Source: Heligmosomoides polygyrus polygyrus
Taxonomy: Eukaryota; Nematoda; Chromadorea; Rhabditida; Heligmosomidae
Assembly: GCA_947396885.1 (NCBI GenBank)
Contig: OX377206.1
Span: 48,095,631 to 48,159,630, forward strand
Direction of reading: 5' to 3'
Length of the DNA: 64,000 bases
Below, in pieces: positions 10,951-23,190 of the stretch; the first letter of the stretch is position 1, and every line of letters starts with the position of its first letter. A program made the position numbers and the translations under genes. The notes under the pieces were generated by a model. The model was not told where the DNA came from. It did not search any database and saw only the letters and a list, made by a program, of their open reading frames with translations.

Positions 10951-11340
10951 CAATACCGCTCACGCCGCGCGGTCAAAAGTGGGATTTCCGACGCCAAGAT
11001 AACGTCGCAAAGCGTCGAATGCTCATAACTCCTTCAGTTTTAGGTTTTTTGAAAGAAGGTTGGCACCATTCGATTCGTCTCTTCGAGATCCACACAAACA
11101 TCTGTACAACTTTACCGGAATACCCACATTTTCGCAGTAGGTGGCCTAAAAATGACTGGAGCTGGCTTTTGCAATTAGAGCAGCTTATTTCCCAGGACAT
11201 GCGTGCTCTCGGAGTATCTTAAGCATGGTGTAAGTTGCCAGTGCGCTGTGATGCCAGAAATGCTCTGAGAGTGCGCCGTGCACAATGCACACAGAATCGA
11301 ACCTATCAATGCGCTTCTATCATCTCTTACTGGGAAATGC
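10951..11340 (+). repeat. Uninterrupted copy of the 7,741 repeat family
   Basis: Aligned with 7,741-7,853 plus 8,393-8,665. It reads straight through ggttggcac into 'cattcgattcgtctc', so it is the empty-site reference for the insertion at 7,854. Confidence 0.75.
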
Positions 11341-14172
11341 GAAATCCCCAAGACTATTCGAACCGTTTGGAGAATGTTATCAGAAATCCCCCCCCCCCCG
11401 CCGAAATGTACATATTGCTAGTGCTTTACATGTCAAAGTCAATCCATGCATTATTATTTATAGGCTATTATATAGGCTTAGCTCCAATCTGTCCCAGCGA
11501 AACTTTGGCGTGCGGCGTGTACAATGAGTACAGAGAAGAACCTATCAATCGAGTGGATTTTACATCTGGTAGACTGAGCGTTTGGGGAGTTTCCTGAAAA
11601 ATTTTCAGCCGCCCTACTCAAGAATTGCTCTCAGGCTGTCCTGCTAGCCTTTGGAGTGCGCCGTGAACAATGCATAGACAATCGAACCTATCAGTCGAGG
11701 GGGACACCTTGTAGACTGAGCGTTTGGGGAGCTTTATCAGAAATTTGTAGCCGCCTTAGTCAGGAATCGCTCTAAGGTTGACCAGTTAGTCTTTGGAGTG
11801 CGCCATGAACAATGCATATAGGACCGAACCTATCAATCGAGTGGAGCGACCGCTCGCAAATTGCACGCGCGGGCCTGTTCGGAGCACAATAACTCTGTCA
11901 AGTTCGAATCGTTTCGGCTGCAACTTGTTTAACCTGTAGGCAGTACAATGATCTAGTGGTACACTAAAGTAGAACGGTGTAGCTTAGGAAGAAGCAGTGT
12001 TACAGGGGTGCGAAAATGCCGGTGGCGCTTGTGTGACGCATCTTCTCCGATTTCGGTGGACCACTGCGGGAAGACGCGGCGAGCTAACGGACTTAAAATG
12101 CGTATGCGAACAGAGCGCCTAAGGTACTTTAAGATGACATACTCAGAACTTCTCAGCTCCCTAAACTGCCTTAGCCCCATCTGCCATTTTAGGGCGACGG
12201 ACGTAGCGGTTGAAGTTTCCCGCCCTCTTACTCGCCCATATTTGGGTTTTCGATACTCACAACATCATGAAAAGCTCTACAGAAAAGTGGTGTCATTCCC
12301 GACCAATTTCAAAAAATCGATTTTTTGACAATTCCCCATCGAGGACGTGGGCGGGGGCAGGTCGAACTGCGCGGCCGATGACGTCATCGGAAGAGGATAT
12401 TTCCGAAAATGGCCACATTTCCTCGTGCAAACTTCGTCCAAAATCATCTAGGCGGTTATTTGGGCGCTTATTACGAATTCGACGTCTGTTTTTGAAACCA
12501 CGGATCTCCCTCGATAGAGAGCCTTCGGGCTCTCTTGTTAAGAGGGATCTCGGGCCGCTTGTCGCAGGGCCACGTGGCGCGTCCCCGGGTGGTGGATAGG
12601 GGAATTAAACGCGAACCAAATGCGACCGTGTACTGCCCAGAGACGCAGGTGGGATGCAGGGGATGGACTCTTTGCTCCTGCTGTGTCGGGTCGATGCGTT
12701 CCTTGTGCGTGGGAGCGGCATGTTCGTGCACAGTGTGCGTGGATGTGTCCGTGACTGTGCGGATTGTAACTGTGTCGGCTCGGCCAAAAGCTTGCTCTCG
12801 GTAGACTGGGAGTACATCGTAAGGCGATTCGAGGCCGACTTAAGTCTCGCCCCGTCCCTTCGGGCAGTCTGGCTGGCTGCCCGGAGTACCCCGCCCGCAC
12901 GACAGAGCCTGACTAGCTACCCGTGTTGTATTCCAGTCAAACACAGCAGCACTAAAGGGCCTCATTCCCCTGACCCCGAAAGAGCCCCCATTTCTGCAGC
13001 GATGGGAAGGACGAGTACGGAGAGGCTGCTAAAATCTCAGGGCCCAACCAGGCTGCGCAAACTGAGAAGGACTAGGATGACGATCTGTACTTACAACGAC
13101 GCTTGCGTCGGAAGCATCCGTCGAGGACCTGATGATGCAAGCCAGGAAGATCAAGTACGACGTCATCGGACTGACCGAGACGAGAAGACACCAGCCCCTA
13201 CACGCCGCCTACGACTCCGGATAAGTACTGTTCCTCGGAACATGCGACAGCAGGGGGTAGGCGGCGTTGGTGCCCTTGTCAACACGCACTTGTCCATGAA
13301 CATCGATTCGTACGAGTCTCTGACAAGCCGCACGTCTGCGACTGAAGCGATGTGGCTCCGTGCCAGCCTTGACTGTGTTCGTCGCGTATGCCCCAACATC
13401 CGACTACGACGACGAAGACGTCGAGGCCTTCTACGTGGAGCTGGAGAAGTTCTATAAGGAAGATCACACCTTCTACAAGGTGATCGTCGGCGACTTCAAC
13501 GCCAAGATCGGGCCACGAAGGTCGCCGGAAGAACTTCACATCGGAACCCACGGTTTGGAGTGGAACGAGCAAGGTGAAAGGCTGTCTGAGTTTATCATGT
13601 CGACCAAGACCATCCATGGAAACTCGCAGTTCCAGAAGCCTCCCTCCCTACGATGGACCTGGGAATCCCCCGGTGGCCAGTTCCACAACGAGATCGACCA
13701 CATCATCTTCAATCGCAAGTATTGCCTGACCGATGTCTCCGTTGTCCCCAAGTTCTACACGGGATCGGACCACCGCCTCCTTCGCGCGAGGTTCCACTTT
13801 TCGCGTCAAGGAGAGAAGGCCGCGAAGTTCAAGAAGAGGAATCCCAGAACGACCTTCAACTGGGATCTCTACACCTCTCTTGTCGGCCTTTGGGAAGATG
13901 CCGTCATGGACAACGTCGACGAGGAATACGATCGCTTCGTGCACCATCTCCACGATAGTGCTAAGGGAGCCGAGAGCTTGAAGACCACCAAGAGACGCCT
14001 GTCTCCGGAAACTCTCGAGCTGATACGCCAGCGTGGAGCAGCACGAGCGTCAGGCAACTACCAACTGACGTCCGAGCTTGCAAAGCTATGCAGAGCGGCG
14101 ATAAAAGAAGATCTGAAGGAGAGAAGGGCGGAAGTGTTGGCTGAAGCAGCAGAGACAGGGCTGAGCATCCGC

Positions 14173-15981
14173 ACAATACTTTTTCGGGCGGACGCATCAA
14201 ATTGGCACCGTCAAGTTAGGTAGTGCAATCACGGACACACCCTTATTTGACGTCTTATCACTTGTAGACGTGCTTAAAGGGTTATTCGGTCTGAGGACAG
14301 GTTTGCTGCAATGAGATGGTGCGAAACAGATAAACTACTGGCTCCAGAACTTAAAAGAAGGGCTCCCAACTTGAATTATTGGAGACTTCTTCCTGGATTA
14401 TGGATTGAACTTTATACAAAGTCGCTGTCCTAAGGTTCCGGGCCTTCGGAAGGCTCTTAGTTCCCCAGGTTCGACCTCCAATGAATGTTCGCATGACATA
14501 CCTGATTATCGTTTGGTCTTATTGACCAATACACCAAGAGAGTCACTTTTAGGCTGACTGTTGGGTGTTTTGACTGGTTTGCCGACTCGATTTGGTAGTG
14601 TTGCGAATATCTCCCACTTTTTCAGGCTTCGAAGAAGGCGAAGGCGCAGAAACGTAAGAGCAATAAAAGCCGTTAAAAGTGTAACAAAAACATGGACACA
14701 CTGAACACACCATTGTATTGTATTGTAATAGCAACAGTAGCACATAGTGCTGTAGAAAAAAGCAAGCCCTTTTGTATTTTGAACATGCTAAACTAATACA
14801 ATAGATTGGGTGGCCAGCAGATGAGCAAATCAGCGCTTCATCCTTTGGAGAGATGTCTGGTACACGGCGTCCACTTTTTAAGGGAAACCTGCAGCTAGCT
14901 TGCGTGCATCCTTCTGCGACCCGAAAAGTTTTTAAGCCCCTCTACAAGTCACGAAGCTGCAAGAAGATTCCGTAGCCGAAGCTCTTGAACACTACTCGCC
15001 TTGTGAGGAAGTGAGCGCAACGCTCACTTCTGATGCTATTCCATCAGGATATTCTACGATAAGGTAAGAGCTAACTGAATAACAACTTCCGTTAAAGGGA
15101 TGTCAAAGTGCTGTGCAAACCAGAAGGTCATCAGGTCACTCAGTCATTTCGTTTAATCGAAAAGTTGTGAAAAATAAAAATAAAACTAAACGCTCCGCTA
15201 GGAAATTTCCCTAATATTTCGTTATCCTTCCAAGGAAGTTCGAAGGGGTACAAATATTTTAATGCTCACGGAAGTGCTGGATAATGATTGCATGATCTTC
15301 CTCCAGCACTTACCAGCATTCGTCCTACCTTTTCGTTTCCTTTTCCACCTTTCTGTGCTTTTTGAACTAACGATTTGAGAACCCTGTTGAGCATTGTGAG
15401 GCTGATTCAATATATTTCCAGCAACATAGTGCGCAATTTTTAGCTGGATAGAAGCGATTAATGGAGTCTTAGCGATCCACAATCAGTGTCTGAAAACCGC
15501 TATCCACCTAACACTCTTGCCTTAATACTTCTTGTAGATTCGTTTGAAGAGACATGGATGACTGAATTCAATCCACTTAGAAAACACGAAGCGTACTGCT
15601 TGGGTTTCTTTTGGGAAGTGTAAAGAATGCTCTCTTAGAAAAATCCAGTGGTGGCGTAAATAAAATCGGCCTGAATTTCGTCCGGAAAGGAATCTTTGGA
15701 GGGATCTTTCACCAGTTTCCTTAGGACAGCGACTTGGTATAAAGTTCAATCCATAATCCAGGAAGAAGTTTCCAATAATTCAAGTTAGGAGCCCTTCTCT
15801 TAAGTGCTGGAGCCAGTAGTTTATCTGTTTCACCTCATTGCAGCAAACGTGCCCTCAGGTCCGAATAATCCTAAGTACGTCTACTAGTGATAAGACGTCA
15901 AATAAGGGTGTGTCCGTGATTGCACTACCAGCACCTAATTTGACGGTGCCAATTTGATGCGTCCGCCCGAAAAAGTCTTGT
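14173..15981. mobile_element. Mutator-like non-autonomous DNA transposon inside the RTE
   Basis: A 9-bp duplication AGCATCCGC (14,164-14,172 and 15,982-15,990) flanks it. The terminal inverted repeats are about 263 bp (14,173-14,435 and 15,719-15,981) and begin ACAAKACTTTTTCGGGCGG. Long inverted ends with a 9-bp duplication are characteristic of Mutator-like elements. The 1.3-kb interior has no transposase-like frame, so it must have been moved in trans. The RTE coding frame on either side is continuous once it is removed, so it inserted after the RTE. Confidence 0.85.
14806..14882 (-). mobile_element. SINE-A scrap inside the Mutator-like element
   Basis: The plus strand reads 'ggtggccagcagatgagcaa.tcagcgcttcatcc.....gtctggtac', matching the minus-strand body of SINE-A at 54,460-54,520. 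It is the innermost layer of the nest, or was captured by the transposon. Confidence 0.65.
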
Positions 15982-18725
15982 AGCATCCGCAATGCCCGCC
16001 GGAACTTCGCCAACTTCAAGACCAAGATGACCGCTCTCCGACGTCCTGATGGAACCATCACCTCTTCCAGAAGGACCATGGAGAAAGTCATCCACGACTT
16101 CTACTCCGATCTCTTCGATAGCCACGTCCACCTGCCCCCATGCCATCTTCCGCAGGATGGATACGTCGTCCCCTCTGTTCTCTCTTCCGAAATCCGACAC
16201 GCCATCTCGTCGGTGAAGAAACGTACAGCACCCGGTTCTGACAGGATCAGAGCTGAACACCTGAAGAACCTCCCGCCAGCGCTCATCAACACCTTGGCGC
16301 GGCTCTTCACACGCTACCTGTCCGAATGCAAGGTTCCATCTCAGTGGAAGACCAGCAAGACCGTTTTGCTGTACAAGAAGCGAGACGTGCACGACATTGG
16401 CAACTATCGCCCGATCTGCCTGCTGTCCGTAGTCTACAAGCTGTTCACTCGAGTCATCCTGAATAGGATTAGTAGAACGCTGGACGAAGGACAGCCATGC
16501 GAACAAGCAGGATTTCGGAGAGGATTCAGCACGATCGACCACATACACACCATTACGAAGCTCATCGAAGTGTCGCGAGAGTACAAGCTGCCGCTGTGCC
16601 TTACGTTCATTGACCTGAAGAAGGCATTCGACTCCGTCGAGACTGAAGCGGTCATGGAAGCCCTGCTCACCCAGGGCGTTCCTACTCAGTACATCAGAGT
16701 CCTTCGAGAGCTGTACAGTGGATTCACGACCAAGATCTCACCATTCTACAACGACGTCGTCATTGACGTAAAGAGAGGGGTTCGACAAGGGGATACCATA
16801 TCCCCGAAGCTCTTCAGCGCCACCCTCGAACACGTCATGCGCGAACTAGAATGGGAAGACATGGGAGTGAAGGTCGACGGCCGGCAACTGCACCATCTTC
16901 GCTTCGCTGACGACATCGTGCTCATAACACCGAGCATCAGTCAGGCGGAACGAATGCTGGCCGACTTCGATCGTGTATGTGGAAGCGTTGGACTGCAGCT
17001 GAATCTTACGAAGACGATGTTCATGAAGAACGGATGGGTTTCTGATGCCCCATTCTCGCTCAACGGAACGAACATCTCCGAATGCTCCAGCTATGTGTAT
17101 CTGGGTCGCGAAGTCAACATGACCAACGACCTAGCACCAGAGCTGAGCAGGAGGAAACGAGCGGCTTGGGGAGCTTTCAAGAGCGTCGAAGAAGTCGTGA
17201 AGAAAACGAAGAACGTCCGACTCCGTGCCCACCTATTCGACTCCACTGTTCTTCCTGCCCTAACATACGCCTCAGAGACCTGGGCTATACGAAAGCAGGA
17301 TGAACACGCGATCAGCGTCGCGCAGCGTGGAATCGAGAGGACGATGCTCAGAGTGACACGACTCACGCAAGTGAGAGAAGGCCTCCGGAGTTCCGAGCTT
17401 CGCCGACGTTCGAAGATCAGAGACGCTGTCGCATGGGCCAAGTCGTCGAAAATTAGGTGGGCCGGCCACGTAATGCGATTCGCAGACACCCGCTGGACGA
17501 GAGCCGTCACAGATTGGATTCCGCGGGATGTCAAAAGAACACCAGGACGCCCACCAACGCGTTGGTCGGTCTTCTTCGTGAAAGCCCTGAACGACCGATA
17601 TGACGCTCTTCGTGCCTCTCGAGCGAGGAGGATCCATTGGACCACTCTGGCACGCGACAGGGACGAATGGAGACGCTGCTGGCGCCCGCTCGAGCAAGTC
17701 GATGATCAACGGGACGACAGGTGATACAGGTGACACAGGTTTTTGAAAATTCCGCCGATTTCAGTAGGTTACTTCCCGTTTGAGGGTGGTCGGGTCAGGA
17801 TCACCGATCACCCTTAGTTATCGGTATGAGTGGTCTCCCGCTCGGTGATCCTGGCCTGACTACCCTCAATTATCCAGAAGAAAATCCAAAACCTACCGAA
17901 ATCGGCGGGTTTTTCAAAGACAGACGTCGGATTCGTAATCAGCGCCCCAAATAACCCCTAGAAATATTGGACGAGAAAATTTAGGCAATTTCGAAAATAT
18001 CGATTTTCGATGGCGTCATCGTCCGAGGCCCCCGTCCTCGATGGGAAATTGCCAAAAAATCGATTTTTCTAAAATTGGTCTAGGTTGAGATCGTTTGATA
18101 GAGCTTTTAATGGTAAACAAAATTGTGTTGTTGTGAGTATCGTCATCGTAAAGTACCTTAAGCGCTCTGTTCGCATACGCATTTTAAGCCCGTTAGCTCA
18201 CCGCGTCTTCCCGCAGTGGTCCACGGAAATCGGAGAAAATGCGTCACACAAGCGCCACCTGCATTTTCGCACCCCTGTAACACTGCCTCTTCCTATGCTA
18301 CACCGTTCTACTTTAGTGTAGTACTAGACCGTTTTACTGTCTAGAAAACCCACAAGCTGCAACCTGAAAGGTTACCACATGACAGAGTTATCGCGCTCCG
18401 AACACGCCCGCGCGTGCAATTTGCGAGCGCTCGCCCTACTCGACTGAAAGGTTCGATTCTATATGCGCACTCCAAAGGTTAGCTGGGAAGTCTGAAAGTT
18501 CCTGAATAGGGCGGCCAGAAATTTTTCATGAAACTCCCCAAATCCTCACTCTACCAGATGTCCAATCCACTCGATTGATAGGTTCTTCTCAGTACTCACT
18601 GTACACGGCGCACACCAAAGTTTCGCTGGGACACATTGGAGCTAAGCCTATATAATAGCCTATAAATAATAATGCATGGATTGACTTTGACATGTAAAGC
18701 ACTAGCAATATGTACATTTCGGCGG

Positions 18726-19285
18726 GTTTGATTTTCCTCTTGCAGTGGTGGGACCTTTCTGGAAATCATCATTCTACAAAGTACTCTATTCTTGTAACTG
18801 AATTGTATATTATAGAAAAAACAGTAAAAACAACGGCTCCACGTTTCATACCTTCCTTTGTCTGCAGTGCATTTCTTATTATATATGACTGATGTTATTG
18901 GTGTGTCGTAGTGCTGTCGGAGGAAGCGACGGCTGGGGTGAGGGACGTTCTGCCTGAAAGCGGCGCGGGCAAAGACGCGGGACGGTGCCTGCGGAGCCAT
19001 TAGCGTCGACTTGCGCAGTGACACCCGCCGCTTCGCGCTCAGCCAGACAGCCCTCGCCGCGGAGGCGATGGTGACCCAGCCAACTACAGGAGGCTGTAGG
19101 TCGACCAGATTTGGTATGATCACAATCGATAAGGGATAGGAGGCTCAGCCGGCTTGCATTGGCAGTCCAGAAATTTGGATGGATCTGAGCCCTACCATCT
19201 TCCATATTAGAATTTCGAGCTCTTTTGAATGAGCCAGGAAAGAATCTTGTCTCGACAACCCTTACAACAATTTTTCTAAGACGCT
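18726..19285. other. Non-repetitive stretch without a supported gene
   Basis: A GC-rich patch (18,900-19,090) carries a minus-strand open frame of biased composition. No domain and no consistent splice sites. Confidence 0.35.
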
Positions 19286-20245
19286 GTTTAACTTTCGTTA
19301 AATATCAGTTTTTTTCATTTCAGAATGAACTACGACGCATGCTTCCCGGCTACTGATGTTAACTCTACCATCTCCTGCATTATGTCCTGTCTAAATAACC
19401 CTTAAGGTGAATTTTTAGGCGTTGTTTATTTTCGTTAAATAGCAGTTTTTATTTATACCAGGATTAATTGTGAGGCATGCTTCTATACTACTGATGTAGA
19501 CCCTACCATACTCTGTACGAGAATTTCGAACTCTATCGAGTAATCCAGAAAAGAACCCTGCCTCAACCCTTAAAGCGAATTTCTCAGGGGCTGTTTATTT
19601 TTCTCTAAATATCGGTTTCTGTTCACGTATATCAGGATTAAATGCGAGACATGCTTTCAGGCAAAAATTGCACGAGGATTCCAATTAGATAGACGAGAGA
19701 TATTTTAACAGAAGTTTAAAGCGTTAGTTTCAACATGACATCTCTTTACCAATTCGTAACTGATTTTTCTATGGAACTTTATAATGCACACACCATATAT
19801 ATCGAGACTAAGACTGAATAGGTGGTTCATCAAATCTAACGTTCACCGAGAATAAATTTCATCACACAATACTTCAAATTGCTCGTCTAGTCGTTTGTGG
19901 CCTCTAGCAGCATTTTGAGCTCGCGTCCCACAGGCAATGCACCTACGTAGCCAATTTCTTCACCAACTAACGAGTTAGGAAACATTCATGAAATGATTTG
20001 AAACAGCTAGAGTACTTTGTTGTTCTTAGGTGGTCTACCGACTATCAAATTGAACTCATCGTGCAATTTAAAACTAGGAACTGAAGGATCATAATGTTGT
20101 TTTCAAGAAGGTTCAGCACTTAGAGTGCTCTAAGAAGGTCTTTCGTCTATCTAGTTATATTCCTCGCGCAATTTCAGCCTAGAAGCATGCCTCGCAATTA
20201 ATTCTGGTATAAATGAACACTGATATTTAACGAAACTAAACAACC
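19285..20245. repeat. Tandem plus inverted ~150-bp repeats
   Basis: A unit centred on 'ttcgttaaatatcagtt', followed by 'ccaggattaattgcgaggc' and 'atgctt', occurs directly near 19,290, 19,430 and 19,590. It recurs inverted at about 20,130-20,240. The third unit and the inverted one share an extended block including 'aattgcRcgagg' and 'agatagacga', so they form a pair of terminal-type inverted repeats about 400 bp apart. Confidence 0.6.
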
Positions 20246-20500
20246 ACTCGGCCGGGCCACTCGTCGCGGCCCGCCGTTCGCGGATCGCCGCCGACAGACG
20301 ACGAGAGGGGTGTTATATGTAGTTCCCGCCCGCGGGAGGGCAGCACTGCACCGCGGAAGGCTGTGGTCCCGCGGAGTTCGGCGCGGGAAACGCGATCCGA
20401 TGCGACGCTAGCCGCCCCGGGACGACGACGACCGTCCGAGGTGCACCGTCCGTCCGCGGACGTCCCGCTGAAGCTCCCGCGGGAGTATAACAGGGGCCTA
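20246..20500. other. CpG-rich island with palindromes
   Basis: Very GC-rich compared with its surroundings. It includes the perfect 12-bp palindrome ctcccgcgggag (20,474-20,485) and related 'cccgcccgcggga' near 20,325. Both strands are open over about 90 codons of Arg/Gly/Ser-rich sequence. There is no recognisable product. It may be promoter-like or repeat-derived. Confidence 0.35.
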
Positions 20501-22200
20501 ACAAATGCAATCACTGTGGCCTCTTCCGGCTTGGAAATTATAAAGAAAGATGCACTCGTAGGTCAGTTCACGGTGTCGCCTCTAGGGGCTAGTTTGCTAT
20601 CTGATCTGCCGCAGCTCTGAAAGAGTCAGAATGGGGTACCCAATAGGGTAGTCCTTGTTCTCTTCCTTTTTCCTTGACACCGCTAGCCCTCTTACCTACT
20701 AATGGGCGGGGTCTTCCATTGACCTTCACGAGTTTAACGTGTTCCAGAGCACGTTTTGGAGAGTTCCCGCTGTCTAAGGCTTATGTTATACTTCGGCGAC
20801 GCGTCGCTGACGCTGCAACCCGTCACCGATGTCGGCGACGCCAACGTCGCCACAGATGTCGCCGACGTCGTCGACAGATTCTGTAGCGACGACGTCGTCG
20901 ACAGGAGAGCATCAAAGCGCATTTTTAGCATCGCGGCGCATTTTCAATGTCATCATTTGGTAACCAGACAGCGCATAGAAACGTTAGGTGATCACGTGTG
21001 CCTCGAAGTTGCTTACATTGCTTGCTTTTCTTCATACGTTTCGAGACTGTAGAATTGGTTGTAGACAAAGTATAATAATAATAGTGCGGGCAGTGTTAAG
21101 CATTTAACGACCATTGATTTACCGATTTAACGATTTTATCGTTAAACTCCTTTATTGTTAGTTTAGCAGAGACGTTTTTCGTTAAATCGCATTGAAATCA
21201 AATTTACGCGGAATTTTCGAAATTCACAGGAACTCTTAATTGATATGAATTGTATTTCGAAAAGGCTCTTCGTAGAGTATCATTTCATCAGTATCATTTC
21301 AGAAAGCGGAGAAACACTACTTATTTTCTTCACCGTTTTATTTTGTGTTAGTTGCTCGGCAAGAAAGCGAAAAGGCATAGAAAACGCGAATAGAACGGGT
21401 GAGAAGGACAGGAGAGCGAAGAAAGGTGACAAAGTGAAGGGAAGGTAAGGTTTAGGCTCCCACTCCCTCCCCAAACAGTCGTGTTCTAGCGAATGGCACT
21501 ATTGGTGTCCGCAAGAGGGGCGTTTTTGCACTACTCGATTTCGTAATTCGAAGTCCGGTGGGGTAATGGAAGTGCCGAGAACGAAGAACCAACCCACAAT
21601 CAAAACACTCCATCGGAGCGCATTTTCTGCCACCCTCGGATGATGTCGGCGACGAAAATATAACACTCCCTGCAGAGCTCTCGGCGGCCTCTGCGACGCG
21701 TCGCCGAATTAGAACATAGGCCTAATACGTGCTCTTAGGCACGTTAAACGCGTTAAAGCAAGGAAGTGCGTGAGTACAATGATCGCATAGAGTCTGAGCA
21801 ATAGTGGCGATCGGGAGTGGGTCCCACCACGATAGGAGCGAAATGGACGAGATCGCAGTGCGGTGCCGCAAGACCCTACTTCCGGCCACATAGGCTTCGC
21901 GCTTGCCGCAGCAGCCGTCGCGACGCGCCCGCGCCTTCCAACGTGCAACTCGTTCCCCTAATTTTGCATAGTAAGTAGGGAGAATGAGACTTACTGCAAT
22001 GATATAAGCTCGCAAATGTCAACTTGCTATGCCGAGGTTTCACGAAGGGAGCAGCTGAACCTTTCCCAGGATAAATGTCTCTACTTCGTCTCTTCTAGAA
22101 ACAACGGGCGCACACCATATCCTGGAAAGATAGGTATTGAAGTTCTCAAAGTGCATCTGTCTAGGTGAGGTGTCGAAAGCAGGTGTGGAACCTCTTCTGT
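20501..22200. other. Mostly unassigned; cryptic GTC/GAC-rich patches
   Basis: The 20,790-20,910 stretch is a cryptic trinucleotide-rich sequence (gtcgcc, gacgtcgtc), with a related patch at 21,640-21,710. Short open frames (20,756-21,052 and 21,709-22,015) have composition bias but no family resemblance. Confidence 0.4.
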
Positions 22201-22206
22201 TGACCG

Positions 22207-22840
22207 GTGTTTATTGCAGCTCACGTAATTTTCGGTTCGTCTCGTCGATTTGGTCTCTGCTGTGATGGTTTGGCCTGGCTACAGAAAGCTGTAGTGAGTC
22301 ACGGCAGCCGCCGACCACTACACTGTTACCATCGCCTTTTTCTGGTGGGATTTCCGCTTTGGGAAGTGCCTGGGGGTTCGTCGCCATCAACCCACTGCCC
22401 TGGTCGTCTTCGGTTATCGTACTGAGCCCACTACTCGTCACATGTTACGACTCGATCCAAAAACGGGTCGTCTTGATTCCGAAGAAATAAAGAGGAACAG
22501 AAGCAAAGATTTTGAAAAGAGCACACACTTTTCCAGCTTTTTCACCTCTCTGAGAAGTTTCAAACCATCTGTAACAGCAGTTTTACTACTCCTAGAGCTC
22601 TCGCAGTCCCACAACTGTTTATGATGGATGGGCTGCTACGAAGGCCCTCAAGTCGTCATCCTGGATTGCTGTAGGACGGCCGCTTCGGGGCGCATCTTCA
22701 AGGTTGAAATCTCCAGAACGAAACTTCTCGGACCAACGTTGCACGGTCCTTCCACCATCTATCCGGCCAACCTATTACTTCACTTAGCGATATGGGATGC
22801 GATCAGAGGATGTTTCGATAAAGCAAGTCAAATGTGGTAT
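22207..22840 (-). pseudogene. Decayed mariner transposase
   Basis: On the minus strand, 22,800-22,640 reads the linker after the first helix-turn-helix (FRSGDFNLEDAPRSGRPTA). Then 22,480-22,207 reads the start of the catalytic domain (DPFLDRVVTCDE, QYDNRRRPGQWVDGDEPP, then the YSFL..PGQTITAE region in a shifted frame). Stops and frame shifts interrupt it, including a stop directly after the first catalytic Asp-Glu. The C-terminal half with the other two catalytic Asp residues is missing, and no inverted ends are visible. Confidence 0.75.
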
Positions 22841-22904
22841 ATCAATTGGTAAAGTGGTTCTTGATTTCGTATTCGTTTTCCATGCTTATGGTTGAGGGGT
22901 GGGG

Positions 22905-23190
22905 GTGTAGAGTGCAATCGGAAAAGTTGTCGGCTGTCGCGCGCACCCGATTCCAGGTTCCTGGCTCGGGTTTTCCGCCCAGGCCAGTCAAGTATTCCAT
23001 CCCTGCGTTTCGGTGAGCGTACCAGACTTGTATGGAAAGGATAAAGCGCTGACTTGTTTCTCGGATGGCCATTGCAAGTCTTTGTATAGACAAAATACGC
23101 ATTCAAATGGTCTCCACGACATCCTGTAAAAGCAGTGTGGCGCATCCTAGGGAGAACTGATCGACTCTTAATCTTTTATCAATTAATAGG
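22905..23190 (+). mobile_element. SINE-A copy, diverged
   Basis: The tRNA-like head contains a degraded A box ('gtagagtgcaatcgg') and the B box region 'ggttcctggctcggg'. It is followed by the usual body 'ttccgcccaggcc', 'accagacttgtatgg', 'gataaagcgctgacttgt' and 'cattcaaatggtctccacga'. No clean target duplication is seen. Confidence 0.75.

Larger units (their letters stand above)
13078..17724 (+). pseudogene. RTE endonuclease-reverse transcriptase, disrupted
   Basis: This would encode the single RTE polyprotein that nicks target DNA and primes reverse transcription at the nick. The N-terminus (from ATGACGATCTGTACT at 13,078) has a small deletion shifting the frame near 13,100, and an in-frame TAA near 13,223. 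From 13,360 the endonuclease continues openly: VFVAYAPTS, then GDFNAKIGP, and further on the SDHRLLRARF motif. The frame is cut at 14,172 by the inserted transposon and resumes at 15,991. RT motifs include NYRPICLLSVVYKLF, FIDLKKAFDSV, RQGDTISP and LRFADDIVLI (the catalytic DD). The C-terminal part ends near 17,724. Removing the insertion and one 9-bp duplication restores the reading frame exactly at the junction. The 5' lesions make this copy inactive as a single ORF. Confidence 0.9.
12498..17738 (+). mobile_element. RTE-type non-LTR retrotransposon (full length, split by a DNA transposon)
   Basis: A 10-bp target duplication GTTTTTGAAA (12,488-12,497 and 17,739-17,748) bounds the element. 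Without the inner 1.8-kb transposon it is about 3.4 kb, near the usual size of RTE elements. The 5' end CCACGGATCTCC recurs at the deletion derivative at 46,960, which confirms the boundary. A stable hairpin with a UUCG loop lies just inside the 5' end. The 3' end is a short imperfect repeat (aggtgatac aggtgacac). Order: 5' leader, AP-like endonuclease, reverse transcriptase, C-terminal region. Confidence 0.9.
11397..18725. mobile_element. Foldback element split by an RTE retrotransposon
   Basis: The left arm is 11,397-12,497 continuing at 17,749-about 17,825. The right arm is about 17,830-18,725 and is inverted. Matching landmarks are 'acatttcggcgg' at the outer ends, 'gcattattatttataggcta', 'cacgcgcgggc', 'ttcccgcagtggtcca', 'cgtcctcgatgggRaattg' and 'ccgccgatttcRgtaggtt' next to the centre. 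The left arm has an extra tandem unit of about 150-170 bp (units near 11,510, 11,650 and 11,810 sharing 'ggagtgcgcc.tgaacaatgc'). No transposase is visible. The RTE sits close to the centre. Confidence 0.8.

Noticed and set aside
12654..13457. 267-codon frame over the RTE leader
   Set aside because: Out of frame with the endonuclease; the true RTE frame carries the recognisable motifs.
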